From assembly GCA_958412345.1 (NCBI GenBank), contig CATYSO010000007.1, forward strand, positions 1-64,000: a stretch of DNA of 64,000 nucleotides. Direction: 5' to 3'. This DNA comes from an uncultured Collinsella sp. Its GTDB lineage: Bacteria; Actinomycetota; Coriobacteriia; Coriobacteriales; Coriobacteriaceae. Below, one piece after another: positions 24,629 through 33,552 of this stretch; position 1 is the stretch's first letter, and every line of letters starts with the position of its first letter. The position numbers and the translations under genes were made by a program. The notes under the pieces are model-generated. The model had not been told where the DNA came from and did not search any database. It was given only the letters and a program-made list of their open reading frames with translations.

Positions 24629-26284
24629 CTAGGCAACCTTCTCAAGCTTAAGCAGGTCGCTGCGCTCGGCCGCAGCTTCCTTCGCGCTCTTCCACTGATT
24701 AAGCGCCAGATCGATCTCGGAACAGCCTTCCTGGATGCGTTTGGAGTATTTGGCCTCAATCTCTTCTGCCTCCACAGCGCGCTGCTTGCCCGAGAGGCTC
24801 GTCTTTACTAGACAATAGCCAGCCCCCGCAAGAAGCAGAATGCCAATAACCTGGTTTACAAACGCAAAGAAAGCTACTCCCAAAACAGCGAGGACAACGG
24901 CCGCTATCTTGTGGCTCTTGTTGCCCTTCGCAACCTTGACATCAAGCTCAGCGAGCTCCTTTTTCTTCTCTTCACCGACATAGCGAACATAATCGCCGCG
25001 CAGCGCATTACCCTCATCGCCGGTAACCGCCCTGCTTGTCCATCCGTCGAAGTCAAGGGTGATCGCCTGCGGAAATTCGGGGATGTCGCTCTTGCGATAC
25101 CGGTTGAAACCACCGTTGATATAGGAACCCAAAAACTGAATCGCGGTCTTCTTCTTATGCACATCCACAGACGCACTCTGGTCGCGCATCGAGCGTGTCA
25201 TCTGGTCGATGATGTTCATCGTCTGCTGACGCTTCTCATCGCGGCGACGATTGACGAGCTCTCGGGCGCGCTCCACGTCTCCGCCAAATGCCTTGACCGC
25301 AAGAAGATACTCCTCCTGGCGGCGCAAATTTCGCTCCTTGGAGTCATCGGAGTTAACGAGCTCCATCAAATGCCTGTCAACCTGCTCGGCAAGCGTCCTC
25401 TCGTCAACATCAGAAGCCTTGAGGTCGGCGAAGTCATTGGAGATGCTCTCGATTGCCTCGACTTTTCCGAGATACTTATTGATGTAGTCAAACTCCTTGA
25501 CCACCACCTTGAGCGCCGGATATCTCGAGCTCATATCCTCCTCGTAGCCGGTAAAGTACTCCGCCCATGACTTTGACTGCTCATTCTCGAACTCAGGGCT
25601 CTGATTTCTGATCTGCTCGATCCAGCCCGCCATATAGTCGTCGCACAGGTGCTTTTCGTCGGTTCCGAAGATGCCGTTGATATAGGCATCGATGTAGACC
25701 ATCGCATCGGCATCGATGCGGGCGGCGTTTTGCGTCGAGAAGTAGCGCGCTAGCCATTCGTAGCACGTAGCCGTGCGGTTATTACGTCTGCAGATCAGAG
25801 CCATCGCAAGCGACGTGTGCTCGTTGTCACGTTTGACAGCCTCGCGTATTGCGCGCTCTGCAAGATCACGGTTGTTGTTGATCCATGCCGCAAGGGCAAC
25901 CAGGACAGGTGCCAGCCAGTAGTCCGGGGTAGAGATCATTAACTCCTCGGAGACCGTCGAAATCGTCGCCTTGCGCACGAGCGCCGCATCGGTTGCCTGG
26001 AGAATACCGACCATGGTGTTTCGAACCACTGAGTAGTTGCCGAACTTTTTGTCCATCTCCTGCCGGACGCTCACGAGCTCCGTAGTCGCCTGCTCAAGTG
26101 CGGCGGTACGACGCTGCTCGAGCATCATCTCGAGAAAGTCCTTTCGGAGCTTTTTAAGGTCCTTCCGCACTTCCTCCATTTGCGATTCGACCTTATCGAC
26201 CTTCGTGGTCATCTGGTCAACTTTTGTTCCAATAGCGGCGATCCTGCGCTCGATAAGGACAGTATCTACTCCCGAATCACTCAT
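24629..26284 (-). CDS. Coiled-coil membrane protein of SPFH operon
   Basis: A 551-residue protein with no family I can name. Residues about 10-80 form a coiled coil (KVDQMTTKVDKVESQMEEVRKDL begins it). The middle is helical and resembles tetratricopeptide-like repeats (WLAPVLVALAAWINNNRDLAERAI). Near residues 455-500 two hydrophobic segments (IAAVVLAVLGVAFFAFVN and IGILLLAGAGYCLV) are separated by a turn, suggesting a hairpin into the membrane. The chosen ATG follows AAAGGTGG; a GTG three codons earlier is possible. It follows a zinc-ribbon gene and an SPFH gene in the same direction, where Bacillus ydj operons carry a PspA-like coiled-coil gene. Confidence 0.7.
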   Translation of the reverse strand: MSDSGVDTVLIERRIAAIGTKVDQMTTKVDKVESQMEEVRKDLKKLRKDFLEMMLEQRRTAALEQATTELVSVRQEMDKKFGNYSVVRNTMVGILQATDAALVRKATISTVSEELMISTPDYWLAPVLVALAAWINNNRDLAERAIREAVKRDNEHTSLAMALICRRNNRTATCYEWLARYFSTQNAARIDADAMVYIDAYINGIFGTDEKHLCDDYMAGWIEQIRNQSPEFENEQSKSWAEYFTGYEEDMSSRYPALKVVVKEFDYINKYLGKVEAIESISNDFADLKASDVDERTLAEQVDRHLMELVNSDDSKERNLRRQEEYLLAVKAFGGDVERARELVNRRRDEKRQQTMNIIDQMTRSMRDQSASVDVHKKKTAIQFLGSYINGGFNRYRKSDIPEFPQAITLDFDGWTSRAVTGDEGNALRGDYVRYVGEEKKKELAELDVKVAKGNKSHKIAAVVLAVLGVAFFAFVNQVIGILLLAGAGYCLVKTSLSGKQRAVEAEEIEAKYSKRIQEGCSEIDLALNQWKSAKEAAAERSDLLKLEKVA

Positions 26285-26356
26285 CTGTACCACCTTTCAG
26301 TTTGCACTGTTTAGATCATCCAATAGCTTTAAGCGAGTAAGCGCCCGCCATCTGCT

Positions 26357-27184
26357 TTATTGAGAGGCCATGCTTCGGTATTGCTCGGACACCTGCTGAT
26401 AGGCCACAAGAAACTTCTGTTTGCATTGGCTTGCCTTCATCGAATTGACGATGCGCCCGACGGGCTCCACATAGTGTTCGAGAAAGTACGAGGTCCTTCT
26501 TCGTAACGCAAACGAACCAGTTTTATAGGGGGACCCGGGGTTCTCTCTAATGCCCTTGAGTAGTGCGAGACATGTTTTGGGTATGTTGCAGTTGGCGGCG
26601 ATATCTTGATAGAAACTCTCCCGCTCTGCAGTCATAAAGTCTTCCGAAGCATACCGCGCTATGCAGAACGGGCACACAGCATCGATAAAGCTCTCAAGCC
26701 GAGGCCGATCCTCCATGCTCTGCATATTGGCGACCACGAGCGATACCATCTGAACCTCAAAGTCACGCATGTTGTAGAGCGTCGACTCAAACAAGTCGAT
26801 CAAGTCACGCACTTCGTCATATTCGAGAGGGATATCTTCGGCCCTTTTAAAGAAAACCACCATCGAACCCGAAAGACCTTCACAAAACTCATCGCAGTAC
26901 GCAACCATAAACTGTGCCGCCGCGTTGTCTTGCATCATATTGAGCACGTCCGCGGCAAATTTGCGGGCCTCCGGAAAGTTACCACCCTTAAAAAACTTGA
27001 TGGCATTGTCCTTGGCAAACGCGACTTTGCCCGTGGCCCCCAGACGCGCCCGCGAATAATACATCTCGCGGCCGCACTGGTTGCAATGAACCTTTCGCGT
27101 TGCGGGGTCAAACTCGACATCGGTGCTGCCGCAGCCCTCGCAAGTTATTCCGTTGATTTCCAATAGCTTCCCCACTTCAACCAT
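26357..27184 (-). CDS. TFIIB-type zinc-ribbon protein, YdjG-like
   Basis: A 275-residue protein starting with a zinc ribbon: CEGCGSTDVEFDPATRKVHCNQCG. The rest is helical with no membrane segment, including two Cys in VCPFCIARYA. It resembles Bacillus YdjG, which is encoded beside the SPFH protein YdjI. It may bind the scaffold or nucleic acid; neither is shown. It lies between the coiled-coil gene and a four-helix membrane gene. The ribosome site is weak, so the start is uncertain by a few codons. Confidence 0.72.
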   Translation of the reverse strand: MVEVGKLLEINGITCEGCGSTDVEFDPATRKVHCNQCGREMYYSRARLGATGKVAFAKDNAIKFFKGGNFPEARKFAADVLNMMQDNAAAQFMVAYCDEFCEGLSGSMVVFFKRAEDIPLEYDEVRDLIDLFESTLYNMRDFEVQMVSLVVANMQSMEDRPRLESFIDAVCPFCIARYASEDFMTAERESFYQDIAANCNIPKTCLALLKGIRENPGSPYKTGSFALRRRTSYFLEHYVEPVGRIVNSMKASQCKQKFLVAYQQVSEQYRSMASQ

Positions 27185-27216
27185 CAAAGTGCCCTGGCAA
27201 AAAGCAACACGAGTTC

Positions 27217-27918
27217 TTATTTGACAGCGGTCAGCACCGCATTGCGCTTTTCCCAGATACGGCGCGCATCATGGACAAGGCCAACCGTAACATCTGCTGG
27301 CTCATCGGCACTCATGGAATTCGAGACGGCCTCGAGCGCAGCGGAGAACTGTCGCTCAATCTCTTGAGCATGGGGCTGCGACATGTTGGAACTAAAGGTG
27401 ATGTCGTCTTTTAGCACTTTGAGTTCGGCTTTGACCTGAGCGTCTTGCGCTACGGCAAGGAGCTGTCCCACATACGATGCAAATTGCGCCGTTTGAACCG
27501 TCTTTGCCGCCACGGCGGCAACCTTTTGGTCCACCTGGCGGGCATTGAAGGCTAGACCCATCTGCACAAGGACAAGCACAGCAAGAAGGACAACGTTTAC
27601 GACAACTGGAATCGTGCTGCCGCCCCACCCATATGCCGCAAACACAAAGTACGTGTTGGCCAGAAGGGCAACGACAAAGTAGGCACAGCTGGATGCGACC
27701 GGCAAATAATGGATTTCGGTCGTGCTTTTGACCGTGGACTGCCTATCGGACATGGTAGCCGAAATCGAAGCCACCGCAAAAGCCAAAACCCCAAAGCCAA
27801 GCGACATAGCAAAGACGATAGGATTCATCAGCGCGTTTTTGCAGACAAACATGATTACAAGCCACGCCACCAAGACGATTGCCTCGCCCAAAATGACACG
27901 TTTAACAGAACCGTTCAT
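27217..27918 (-). CDS. Four-helix membrane protein of SPFH operon
   Basis: A 233-residue membrane protein. Hydrophobic helices lie near residues 9-27, 33-53, 75-95 and 102-124, followed by a soluble helical tail of about 110 residues with LKVLKDDITFSSNMSQPHAQEIERQFSAAL inside it. No family is recognised. It is 12 bases downstream of the SPFH gene and on the same strand, so the products are likely made together; Bacillus ydjH holds the same position with a different fold. Confidence 0.7.
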   Translation of the reverse strand: MNGSVKRVILGEAIVLVAWLVIMFVCKNALMNPIVFAMSLGFGVLAFAVASISATMSDRQSTVKSTTEIHYLPVASSCAYFVVALLANTYFVFAAYGWGGSTIPVVVNVVLLAVLVLVQMGLAFNARQVDQKVAAVAAKTVQTAQFASYVGQLLAVAQDAQVKAELKVLKDDITFSSNMSQPHAQEIERQFSAALEAVSNSMSADEPADVTVGLVHDARRIWEKRNAVLTAVK

Positions 27919-27930
27919 CTTTGTTTCTCC

Positions 27931-29307
27931 TTATTGGATCTTAGTTCCGCAATCGGGGCAAAATTTGGTCCCCTCGGGCAACTCAGCTCCGCAGCTCGGA
28001 CACTTTGGCGAGGCCAACCGGTTCCCGCACTCAAGACAGAACTTGGCACCGGCCGGGTTAAGATGCCCGCACGCCAAACACGCAACGCCCTGCTCGAGCT
28101 TCTGTCCGCATTCCGGGCAGAACTTAGCACCCATCGGATTAACGTTTCCGCAACTGGGGCACACGGGACCGTTTTGCATACTTGCGGACGCGGGAGTCGT
28201 TCCGACCATGGGGGCAACAGTGCCCAGGGTCTGGTTGGCCAAGTTGGAAAAGCCAGCTCCAAATGCACCGCCCATGCCAACGCCCATGCCGAGTCCCATG
28301 CCGGCTCCCATGAGGCCCGATGCGGCACTTCCCTCATTGCCCGCAGCGCTCTGCATTACGTCCATACCGCGCTCCTGCTGATAGTCGTAGCCTTCGCGCG
28401 CACGTTTCCTGGCAAGCGCCTCTGACTCGATGTCCATCTGGGCGGCGTTACCCTGCGCCTCGAGAATGCTCCGCTTACGTTGGATCTTCATCTCGTTGAT
28501 GGCGGCAAGATCATCTTCGAAGGGTTTGATGCTATTGAACGAGAAGTTATCGAGCGTGAGGCCAAACTCATCGAAATAGTTAACGAGCCTGCCCTGCATC
28601 TGAGACGAGAAATCGCTCAGATGTGTCGCGATTTTTAGAACGGAAACCCCTTGGTCAACAATCGCCTTAGCAAGCAAGTCGGGAACATACTCAAGGATTT
28701 TTGCCCGCATAAAGGAGGTAAGTTCTTCTCGCGTATAGCGATCTCGCGTGCCCACGACCTTAACAAGGAACTTCCTCGCCTGAATGGGAACCAGACTCGA
28801 GTCGTTCTGCTCGATATGCACGCCAAACAAACCGAAGGCGCGAACGTGAACGTTGACGTCTTCCTCAGGGTCTTGAACGATGATGGGCTCGGTCGTGCCC
28901 CAGCGTAGCTCGTTCATGTAGTTGGTATTGATAAAGTACACAACGGAATGAAACGCCGAGCTACCGCCGGTAAGCGAATGAGCGGCATTGCGGAACGGGG
29001 CGAATCGGCTGTCTCCCGTGTCGAGCTTGATCTTGCACGGACCGACAAACACGCTTACCTGAGAATCGCCGGCACCCGTAGCGTCAGCAGAACTGCCCGC
29101 CCCCATATTGTTGGTAAAAACGGCAATCTGCGATTGCGCAACCTGAAGATAGGACCCGTTGGGGAAATCCTCGTAGGGATAGCGGAATGAGACAAGCGAG
29201 GCATCTTCGTTGTTGCCAGGCTCCCATTTGATATTGTCGACAGAAAAGGCACCGAGTATTCCGCTGTGCTTTTCTTCCTTTTCGTTATCGCTATGGAACA
29301 GAGACAT
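27931..29307 (-). CDS. SPFH-domain protein with three zinc ribbons, YdjI-like
   Basis: A 458-residue membrane-associated scaffold protein. The N-terminal 250 residues form an SPFH/Band 7-like domain of the YdjI (virion core protein-like) group, with MNELRWGTTEPIIVQDP and a RARFGLFG-like VRAFGLFGVHIEQ. A helical Arg/Glu-rich stretch and a Gly/Met-rich linker follow. The C-terminus has three pairs of zinc-binding knuckles: CPSCGN/CPECG, CLACGH/CLECG and CPSCGA/CPDCG. GAAAGGA sets the start. YdjI of Bacillus belongs to an envelope-stress group with PspA, which suggests a stress or membrane-domain role here. Confidence 0.88.
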   Translation of the reverse strand: MSLFHSDNEKEEKHSGILGAFSVDNIKWEPGNNEDASLVSFRYPYEDFPNGSYLQVAQSQIAVFTNNMGAGSSADATGAGDSQVSVFVGPCKIKLDTGDSRFAPFRNAAHSLTGGSSAFHSVVYFINTNYMNELRWGTTEPIIVQDPEEDVNVHVRAFGLFGVHIEQNDSSLVPIQARKFLVKVVGTRDRYTREELTSFMRAKILEYVPDLLAKAIVDQGVSVLKIATHLSDFSSQMQGRLVNYFDEFGLTLDNFSFNSIKPFEDDLAAINEMKIQRKRSILEAQGNAAQMDIESEALARKRAREGYDYQQERGMDVMQSAAGNEGSAASGLMGAGMGLGMGVGMGGAFGAGFSNLANQTLGTVAPMVGTTPASASMQNGPVCPSCGNVNPMGAKFCPECGQKLEQGVACLACGHLNPAGAKFCLECGNRLASPKCPSCGAELPEGTKFCPDCGTKIQ

Positions 29308-29501
29308 GCTGATTCCTTTCGTTAATCCCAAACCACGCGCTCCGCGTGTCTAATGAATTGCGAAATGCCGAGCCGACAGGCGCATCGAAAGCCCGTGCGT
29401 CTCAATCTATCCCCCGACTTAGCTCGGTTAATTATAGCCCTCAAGTCATCGCATTTAGTCACCCGCCGGCGAGCGGTAATAATGTCGCACCTTTGGTCAA
29501 C

Positions 29502-29594
29502 TGACGAAGAACCGGGAGGGTTCGAACCCCAGATACCCTTTTGGGGCATACCCGCTTAGCGGGCGAGTGTCTTCGGACTCTCGGTCAGCTCTTC
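29502..29594 (-). pseudogene. Degenerate tRNA-Ser(GCT)-like sequence
   Basis: On the minus strand the acceptor GAAGAGC pairs with GTTCTTC, the anticodon stem-loop CTCGC-CCGCTAA-GCGGG reads GCT (serine), and a long variable arm ATGCCC/GGGTAT is intact. The D stem has two mismatches (ACC opposite GAC). The T arm has two extra bases and a broken closing pair, the D loop lacks the usual GG, and the 3' end is TCA instead of the CCA encoded by the two tRNA-Ser genes at 62.8-63.0 kb. It is likely a decayed tRNA gene, possibly a relic of an integration site; a highly unusual functional tRNA is the alternative. Confidence 0.55.
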
Positions 29595-29695
29595 GTAACG
29601 GCCGTTTTAGCTGTAACTAAACTCGTCGGATGGAACAAGGGGAAAGGTATAGGAGCCGCGCACGCCGTAATGCCAAAATGCCTCGGCTAAAGTTA

Positions 29696-31186
29696 CTAGC
29701 TCTCGTGATAGGCCATAATCGACCGGCACGGATACCCTTCAGAGCCGCATTCCGCGGACGCTACGACCTTTCCGTCTTTATAAAACTCGACGTACCAAAC
29801 GTACGTTGCCGCCCCCTCCCAATAGCTTGGCCTATCAGCGACCTTGTACGTAATAGAGGCGTCATCTGGCACAATCAACTCGCGCTTGGCGTTTGCAATG
29901 AACGCATCCATGTCGGCGATCACGCCATCGTCGCCCGCAGCGGCCTCCCCATCGTCGCCGCTATCGGATGCCGCTTCAGATGGTGCTTGAGATGCGCCAG
30001 TTCGATCGCCTGCAGTGCCAGAGCCGTCCTTCAAAGAGCTCTCCGAAGGCTCCGCTCCTTTGAATGCCTTCCACATATCGCTGCTTGCAGACGGCTTTTC
30101 AATGTCGGCTTCCGGATGCTCCCCGGCAATCTCGTCAAGAATTTTGCACGCTTCTTCACGCCCCTGGACCATCGTCTCCTGTGGTTTGCCACCATCCTCG
30201 ACGGTCCTCACCAAGTAGGCGCCATTCTGTCTATCAAATTCCTTATTTTGAATTTGCACCGCGTCTACGACCTCAGGACCCTTTGCAGTAAGCGAAATAT
30301 AGAAATCTGCCTGGTTACAATCCTGACTACAAGTAAATTTAACGATGCCGTCCTTGCAGACAGTAATGACTTGGCTCTCACCCTGAGCAATAAAACCGTC
30401 ATACCGATTTGTCATATTGCTGGAGCCTTCTACCATCTCTGACGAAGGCATAACCGAAACGGCCTTTCCATCAACAAAGCAGTAGGCACCTACAATCGCC
30501 GAAATATCGTTCTGCGCATCGACAGACCCAATAAGCAGCTCGTCAATTCCGTCACCGTTCAAATCATCGAAAGCATAGTAGTAGTTTAAAAAGCCGGGAG
30601 CATTCTGGCTGTCATAAACGAATATCTGCCCCAGCCCAGAATCATCGCCGCGCCCCAGAGCCCAGCCGTCGTAGTTGGCAGTACCAGCTCCCTTCTGCTC
30701 GCAATAGCTCACAAAGTCCTCGTAACGCGCAACCACGCCCTCGTAGGCCTCGTGCGCTTTCTTGTTAGCTGCCGCGACCTTCTTTTTAGACGACTTATTC
30801 TCGACTGCAGCCGGCTGTTCCTGCTGCTGCAGCTGAGGCAGCACAAAGGCCTCGTAAGCTTTGACCAGTGCGTAGGCGACACCAGCGGTAAAGATGATTG
30901 CTGCAAGAATGGTGACAAACGTAGGCACGGCAAAACGGCCGATCTGCCGACGCTGCATCATAAAGGCCGCAAAGGACATATGCTCAGAGGACGCCGGAGA
31001 AGCGCTCTCTGAGCGAGATGCAGCAGGATCGCTCGTCGCTTTTCTATCAGCAGGCGCCTTTGCTGTACCTGAAGGAAGCGGCTGCTGAGCATTCGCCGGC
31101 GCATCATCCACATCCAACGGTTTTCCGCATGCGGAACAGTATCGCGCCCCGTCTTTGATCTTTGCCCCGCAGCTTGCGCAGTACAT
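29696..31186 (-). CDS. Zinc-ribbon single-pass membrane protein
   Basis: A 496-residue protein with an N-terminal zinc ribbon (CASCGAKIKDGARYCSACG), a disordered Ser/Ala/Pro linker, and a motif FMMQRRQIGRFAVP immediately before one membrane helix (about residues 93-113). The large C-terminal part should be outside the cell and contains a calcium-loop-like DDLNGDGIDELLIG. The long stretch rich in Ser, Asp and Glu lies near the end before a small C-terminal domain with two Cys. The AGGGGG before the ATG sets the start; upstream in-frame codons lack a site. A close relative of the proteins at 35.0-37.8 kb. Confidence 0.7.
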   Translation of the reverse strand: MYCASCGAKIKDGARYCSACGKPLDVDDAPANAQQPLPSGTAKAPADRKATSDPAASRSESASPASSEHMSFAAFMMQRRQIGRFAVPTFVTILAAIIFTAGVAYALVKAYEAFVLPQLQQQEQPAAVENKSSKKKVAAANKKAHEAYEGVVARYEDFVSYCEQKGAGTANYDGWALGRGDDSGLGQIFVYDSQNAPGFLNYYYAFDDLNGDGIDELLIGSVDAQNDISAIVGAYCFVDGKAVSVMPSSEMVEGSSNMTNRYDGFIAQGESQVITVCKDGIVKFTCSQDCNQADFYISLTAKGPEVVDAVQIQNKEFDRQNGAYLVRTVEDGGKPQETMVQGREEACKILDEIAGEHPEADIEKPSASSDMWKAFKGAEPSESSLKDGSGTAGDRTGASQAPSEAASDSGDDGEAAAGDDGVIADMDAFIANAKRELIVPDDASITYKVADRPSYWEGAATYVWYVEFYKDGKVVASAECGSEGYPCRSIMAYHES

Positions 31187-31334
31187 ATATCCCCCTAGAA
31201 CTTCAGCATATCGAAACGATAGCCCACAGCCTGCAAACAGAAAAGGCCCAGGACAATTTGCTCGACTGTAAACCTTTTCTTTCACCTTTCAAATTCGCCT
31301 GACCCCACGCGGAAGGCATGCGACGAGCTACTTG

Positions 31335-31952
31335 CTAGGCGCGAGCCATGTGCAGCTTGATTGCCTTGAAGATGATGTTGGCAACCGAGACGATAGGCCA
31401 AAGTGCCACCATCGTCATCGGGGCTAATTCGGGAACAACCGGAACCGCTCCGTGAATCACGCTGCCCAACCAGTAAAAAAGCATCAGAACAACGACAGGA
31501 AGGCCCACGAGAACCACAAGTTCGATTAGCATAATCGTGATACCGATAATGCCGCCACCATAGACAAAGGGAAGCCTTACACCGCTGCGGTACAGCGAGA
31601 TAATCACCTTCCAGGGACCAATCAGAAGCAGCGCCAGCAGAATCATATAGTCGAGCCCCAGCGAGCCCCCTCCCAGCACGTAATTGAAAAAGAGCACATA
31701 GAGCAACGAAATCACCGACGCTCGCGTAAGGGACCCGATGGACTCGCGAAGTGAATCTTGCAGGCAAGCAGCGGCCTCTGCATCCTCCGCCGCTTGAAAC
31801 TGAGCCTCGACAGACTGGCTCTCAATCGGCCGGGCCTCAACGTAAATCGCATCTCCCGCCGTGCTGGCCGCAGCCGCGACCGTAGGCGTTCCGCACACGC
31901 CGCAGAACTTGGCGCCGTCGTTAATCTCTGCTCCACACTGTTTGCAATGCAT
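31335..31952 (-). CDS. Zinc-ribbon polytopic membrane protein
   Basis: A 205-residue protein that begins with a zinc ribbon (CKQCGAEINDGAKFCGVCG), continues through an acidic linker, and ends with about four membrane helices. The sequence GAAAGGA precedes the ATG. It is transcribed divergently from the zinc-finger/HTH gene at 32.1 kb and in the same direction as the neighbouring zinc-ribbon protein. No specific function is known for such proteins. Confidence 0.7.
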   Translation of the reverse strand: MHCKQCGAEINDGAKFCGVCGTPTVAAAASTAGDAIYVEARPIESQSVEAQFQAAEDAEAAACLQDSLRESIGSLTRASVISLLYVLFFNYVLGGGSLGLDYMILLALLLIGPWKVIISLYRSGVRLPFVYGGGIIGITIMLIELVVLVGLPVVVLMLFYWLGSVIHGAVPVVPELAPMTMVALWPIVSVANIIFKAIKLHMARA

Positions 31953-32091
31953 GATCGGGTCCTTTCTCGTTACCCCTTTTCTTGACGATCACAAGATACG
32001 ATTTGTCGTTTATCCGATATAGAGATTTTGACCGGGTAATTTTCCTAAACGTGCTACGCTATTAAACCTGCAGCTAGAGACAGGGGTAACA

Positions 32092-33450
32092 ATGTTTGAG
32101 TTCTCCCAAACACGCACCGTTGAAGGTTCGATTCCGTTTAAGAAAGTCAACCTCATAGAGAACGAACCCAATAGGCCCGTTGGCGAGGCCCAGCTTGTCT
32201 TTGAACTCTACATGCCCACCGAGCTGGCCGGCAGCAAAAGCAACGAAGGGCCCGCACACAGCGAGCGCCATGCCGATCTGATCAGGCTGGCATCATGCAT
32301 CGAACCCACCGCCGTTAAAGAGCAACCCTTCCGCGCAAGCCTCTTTAACGTACTTGATTACGCCGAACAGACCGGGCCGCTTTTTGGCAAGCACGCAATA
32401 GAATCCGTACGCGATTGGGCCAATGCCGCGATGGCAGCACTTATTGCCATGCGCATCCAGGAATACCTCAACGGGAGCTGCACCATCGCAAAGGTCTCCG
32501 CATTGGAAAGAATCGAGAAATCAGTGGTAACCTGCGCGGCAAACGGGTCATCCTTCAAGATCTACACCACTATCCTGAGGGCGGGCGGAGATTATACCGA
32601 CTCATTCAAAAGCCTGCCCATCGTGCGCAAAATCGAATCCGATGCGGGATATTTCTACGCCTTTATGTTTATGATCGACGAGGAAGAATCCCTCGTTGCA
32701 CTCAACGTGCTCTCTTTTGAACACGAGCTCACCGCCAATGACTTCAGTGTTTTGCAGGCGATGTTCTACATGGACGAAGACTCCAGCTCGGAGATTTCAG
32801 CGCGACTCAAGGTCAGCAATAGCGAGGAGAGCTTCTATGTAATCGACCCTCAAGCAGATATCCAGGAGCGCCGCGAAGAACTCGACAACGATGACCGCGA
32901 TGCACTCACCGCTTTGGTGCAGGCGCTCGTGATCTCGCATCTCTCGGGCGCGCACGTGGATGTGTTCCAGGGCAACGAATCCACAGGGTTCCTCTCGTTT
33001 GACAGCTATCTCTCGTGGCTCTGGTTTGATTTTTCGCGCAAGCTGAGCACCGTCAAGATCGGCTATTGTGAGCAGTGCGGACGCGCCTACTCACTTGCCG
33101 GGCATCGTGGCGTCAAACGGCACTACTGCAGCGATCGATGCAAGACCGATGCCAAAAACGAGCGCACGCGCAAGGAGACGGCAAAGATACGCGAGTTGTT
33201 TGGAACGGGCGCCAGCGTACGCGACATCGCCAACGAGATAGAACGTCCCGCGGCCTACGTGCGCTCGCAGCTCAATAAATGGACCAAGCTCAAGCACGAT
33301 CTGGATGTAGACATTGAGTTAAACGGCTTTGACAGCTCCGAGCTACTCAAACGCTGCACCATTGAGAAGCTCGACCTCAACAACCTCCTCAACGCCAAGC
33401 GCAAAAAGCAGATTCAGGACTATGCCAAACTCAAGCGCCTCGTTAAGTAG
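32092..33450 (+). CDS. Zinc-finger and helix-turn-helix protein, candidate regulator
   Basis: A 452-residue protein. The first 315 residues are unrecognised. Near residues 323-350 lies a CGNR-like zinc finger, YCEQCGRAYSLAGHRG followed by HYCSDRCK. It is followed by a helix-turn-helix reading ELFGTGASVRDIANEIERP, of resolvase style, and a basic tail. This is consistent with a DNA-binding regulator whose N-terminal part senses a signal. It is divergent from the zinc-ribbon block, with only 139 bases between the starts, which suggests it controls that block. AGGGG precedes the ATG. Confidence 0.65.
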   Translation: MFEFSQTRTVEGSIPFKKVNLIENEPNRPVGEAQLVFELYMPTELAGSKSNEGPAHSERHADLIRLASCIEPTAVKEQPFRASLFNVLDYAEQTGPLFGKHAIESVRDWANAAMAALIAMRIQEYLNGSCTIAKVSALERIEKSVVTCAANGSSFKIYTTILRAGGDYTDSFKSLPIVRKIESDAGYFYAFMFMIDEEESLVALNVLSFEHELTANDFSVLQAMFYMDEDSSSEISARLKVSNSEESFYVIDPQADIQERREELDNDDRDALTALVQALVISHLSGAHVDVFQGNESTGFLSFDSYLSWLWFDFSRKLSTVKIGYCEQCGRAYSLAGHRGVKRHYCSDRCKTDAKNERTRKETAKIRELFGTGASVRDIANEIERPAAYVRSQLNKWTKLKHDLDVDIELNGFDSSELLKRCTIEKLDLNNLLNAKRKKQIQDYAKLKRLVK

Positions 33451-33477
33451 AAACGCTGTCATTTCTTTGCCATCCGA

Positions 33478-33536
33478 TTGACGGGTGGAAAGTTACTCAT
33501 ATACGTGTTAGTAATATATATGTTAGTAATATATAT
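33478..33536 (+). promoter_or_regulatory. Promoter with tandem 15-base operator-like repeats
   Basis: TTGACG at 33478 and TATACG at 33500 make a plausible -35/-10 pair 16 bases apart. Two perfect copies of GTTAGTAATATATAT follow directly (33507-33521 and 33522-33536), over the expected transcription start of the ATPase gene. A weak third copy may lie at 33492. Confidence 0.5.
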
Positions 33537-33552
33537 ATGAACGAGGCGCATC

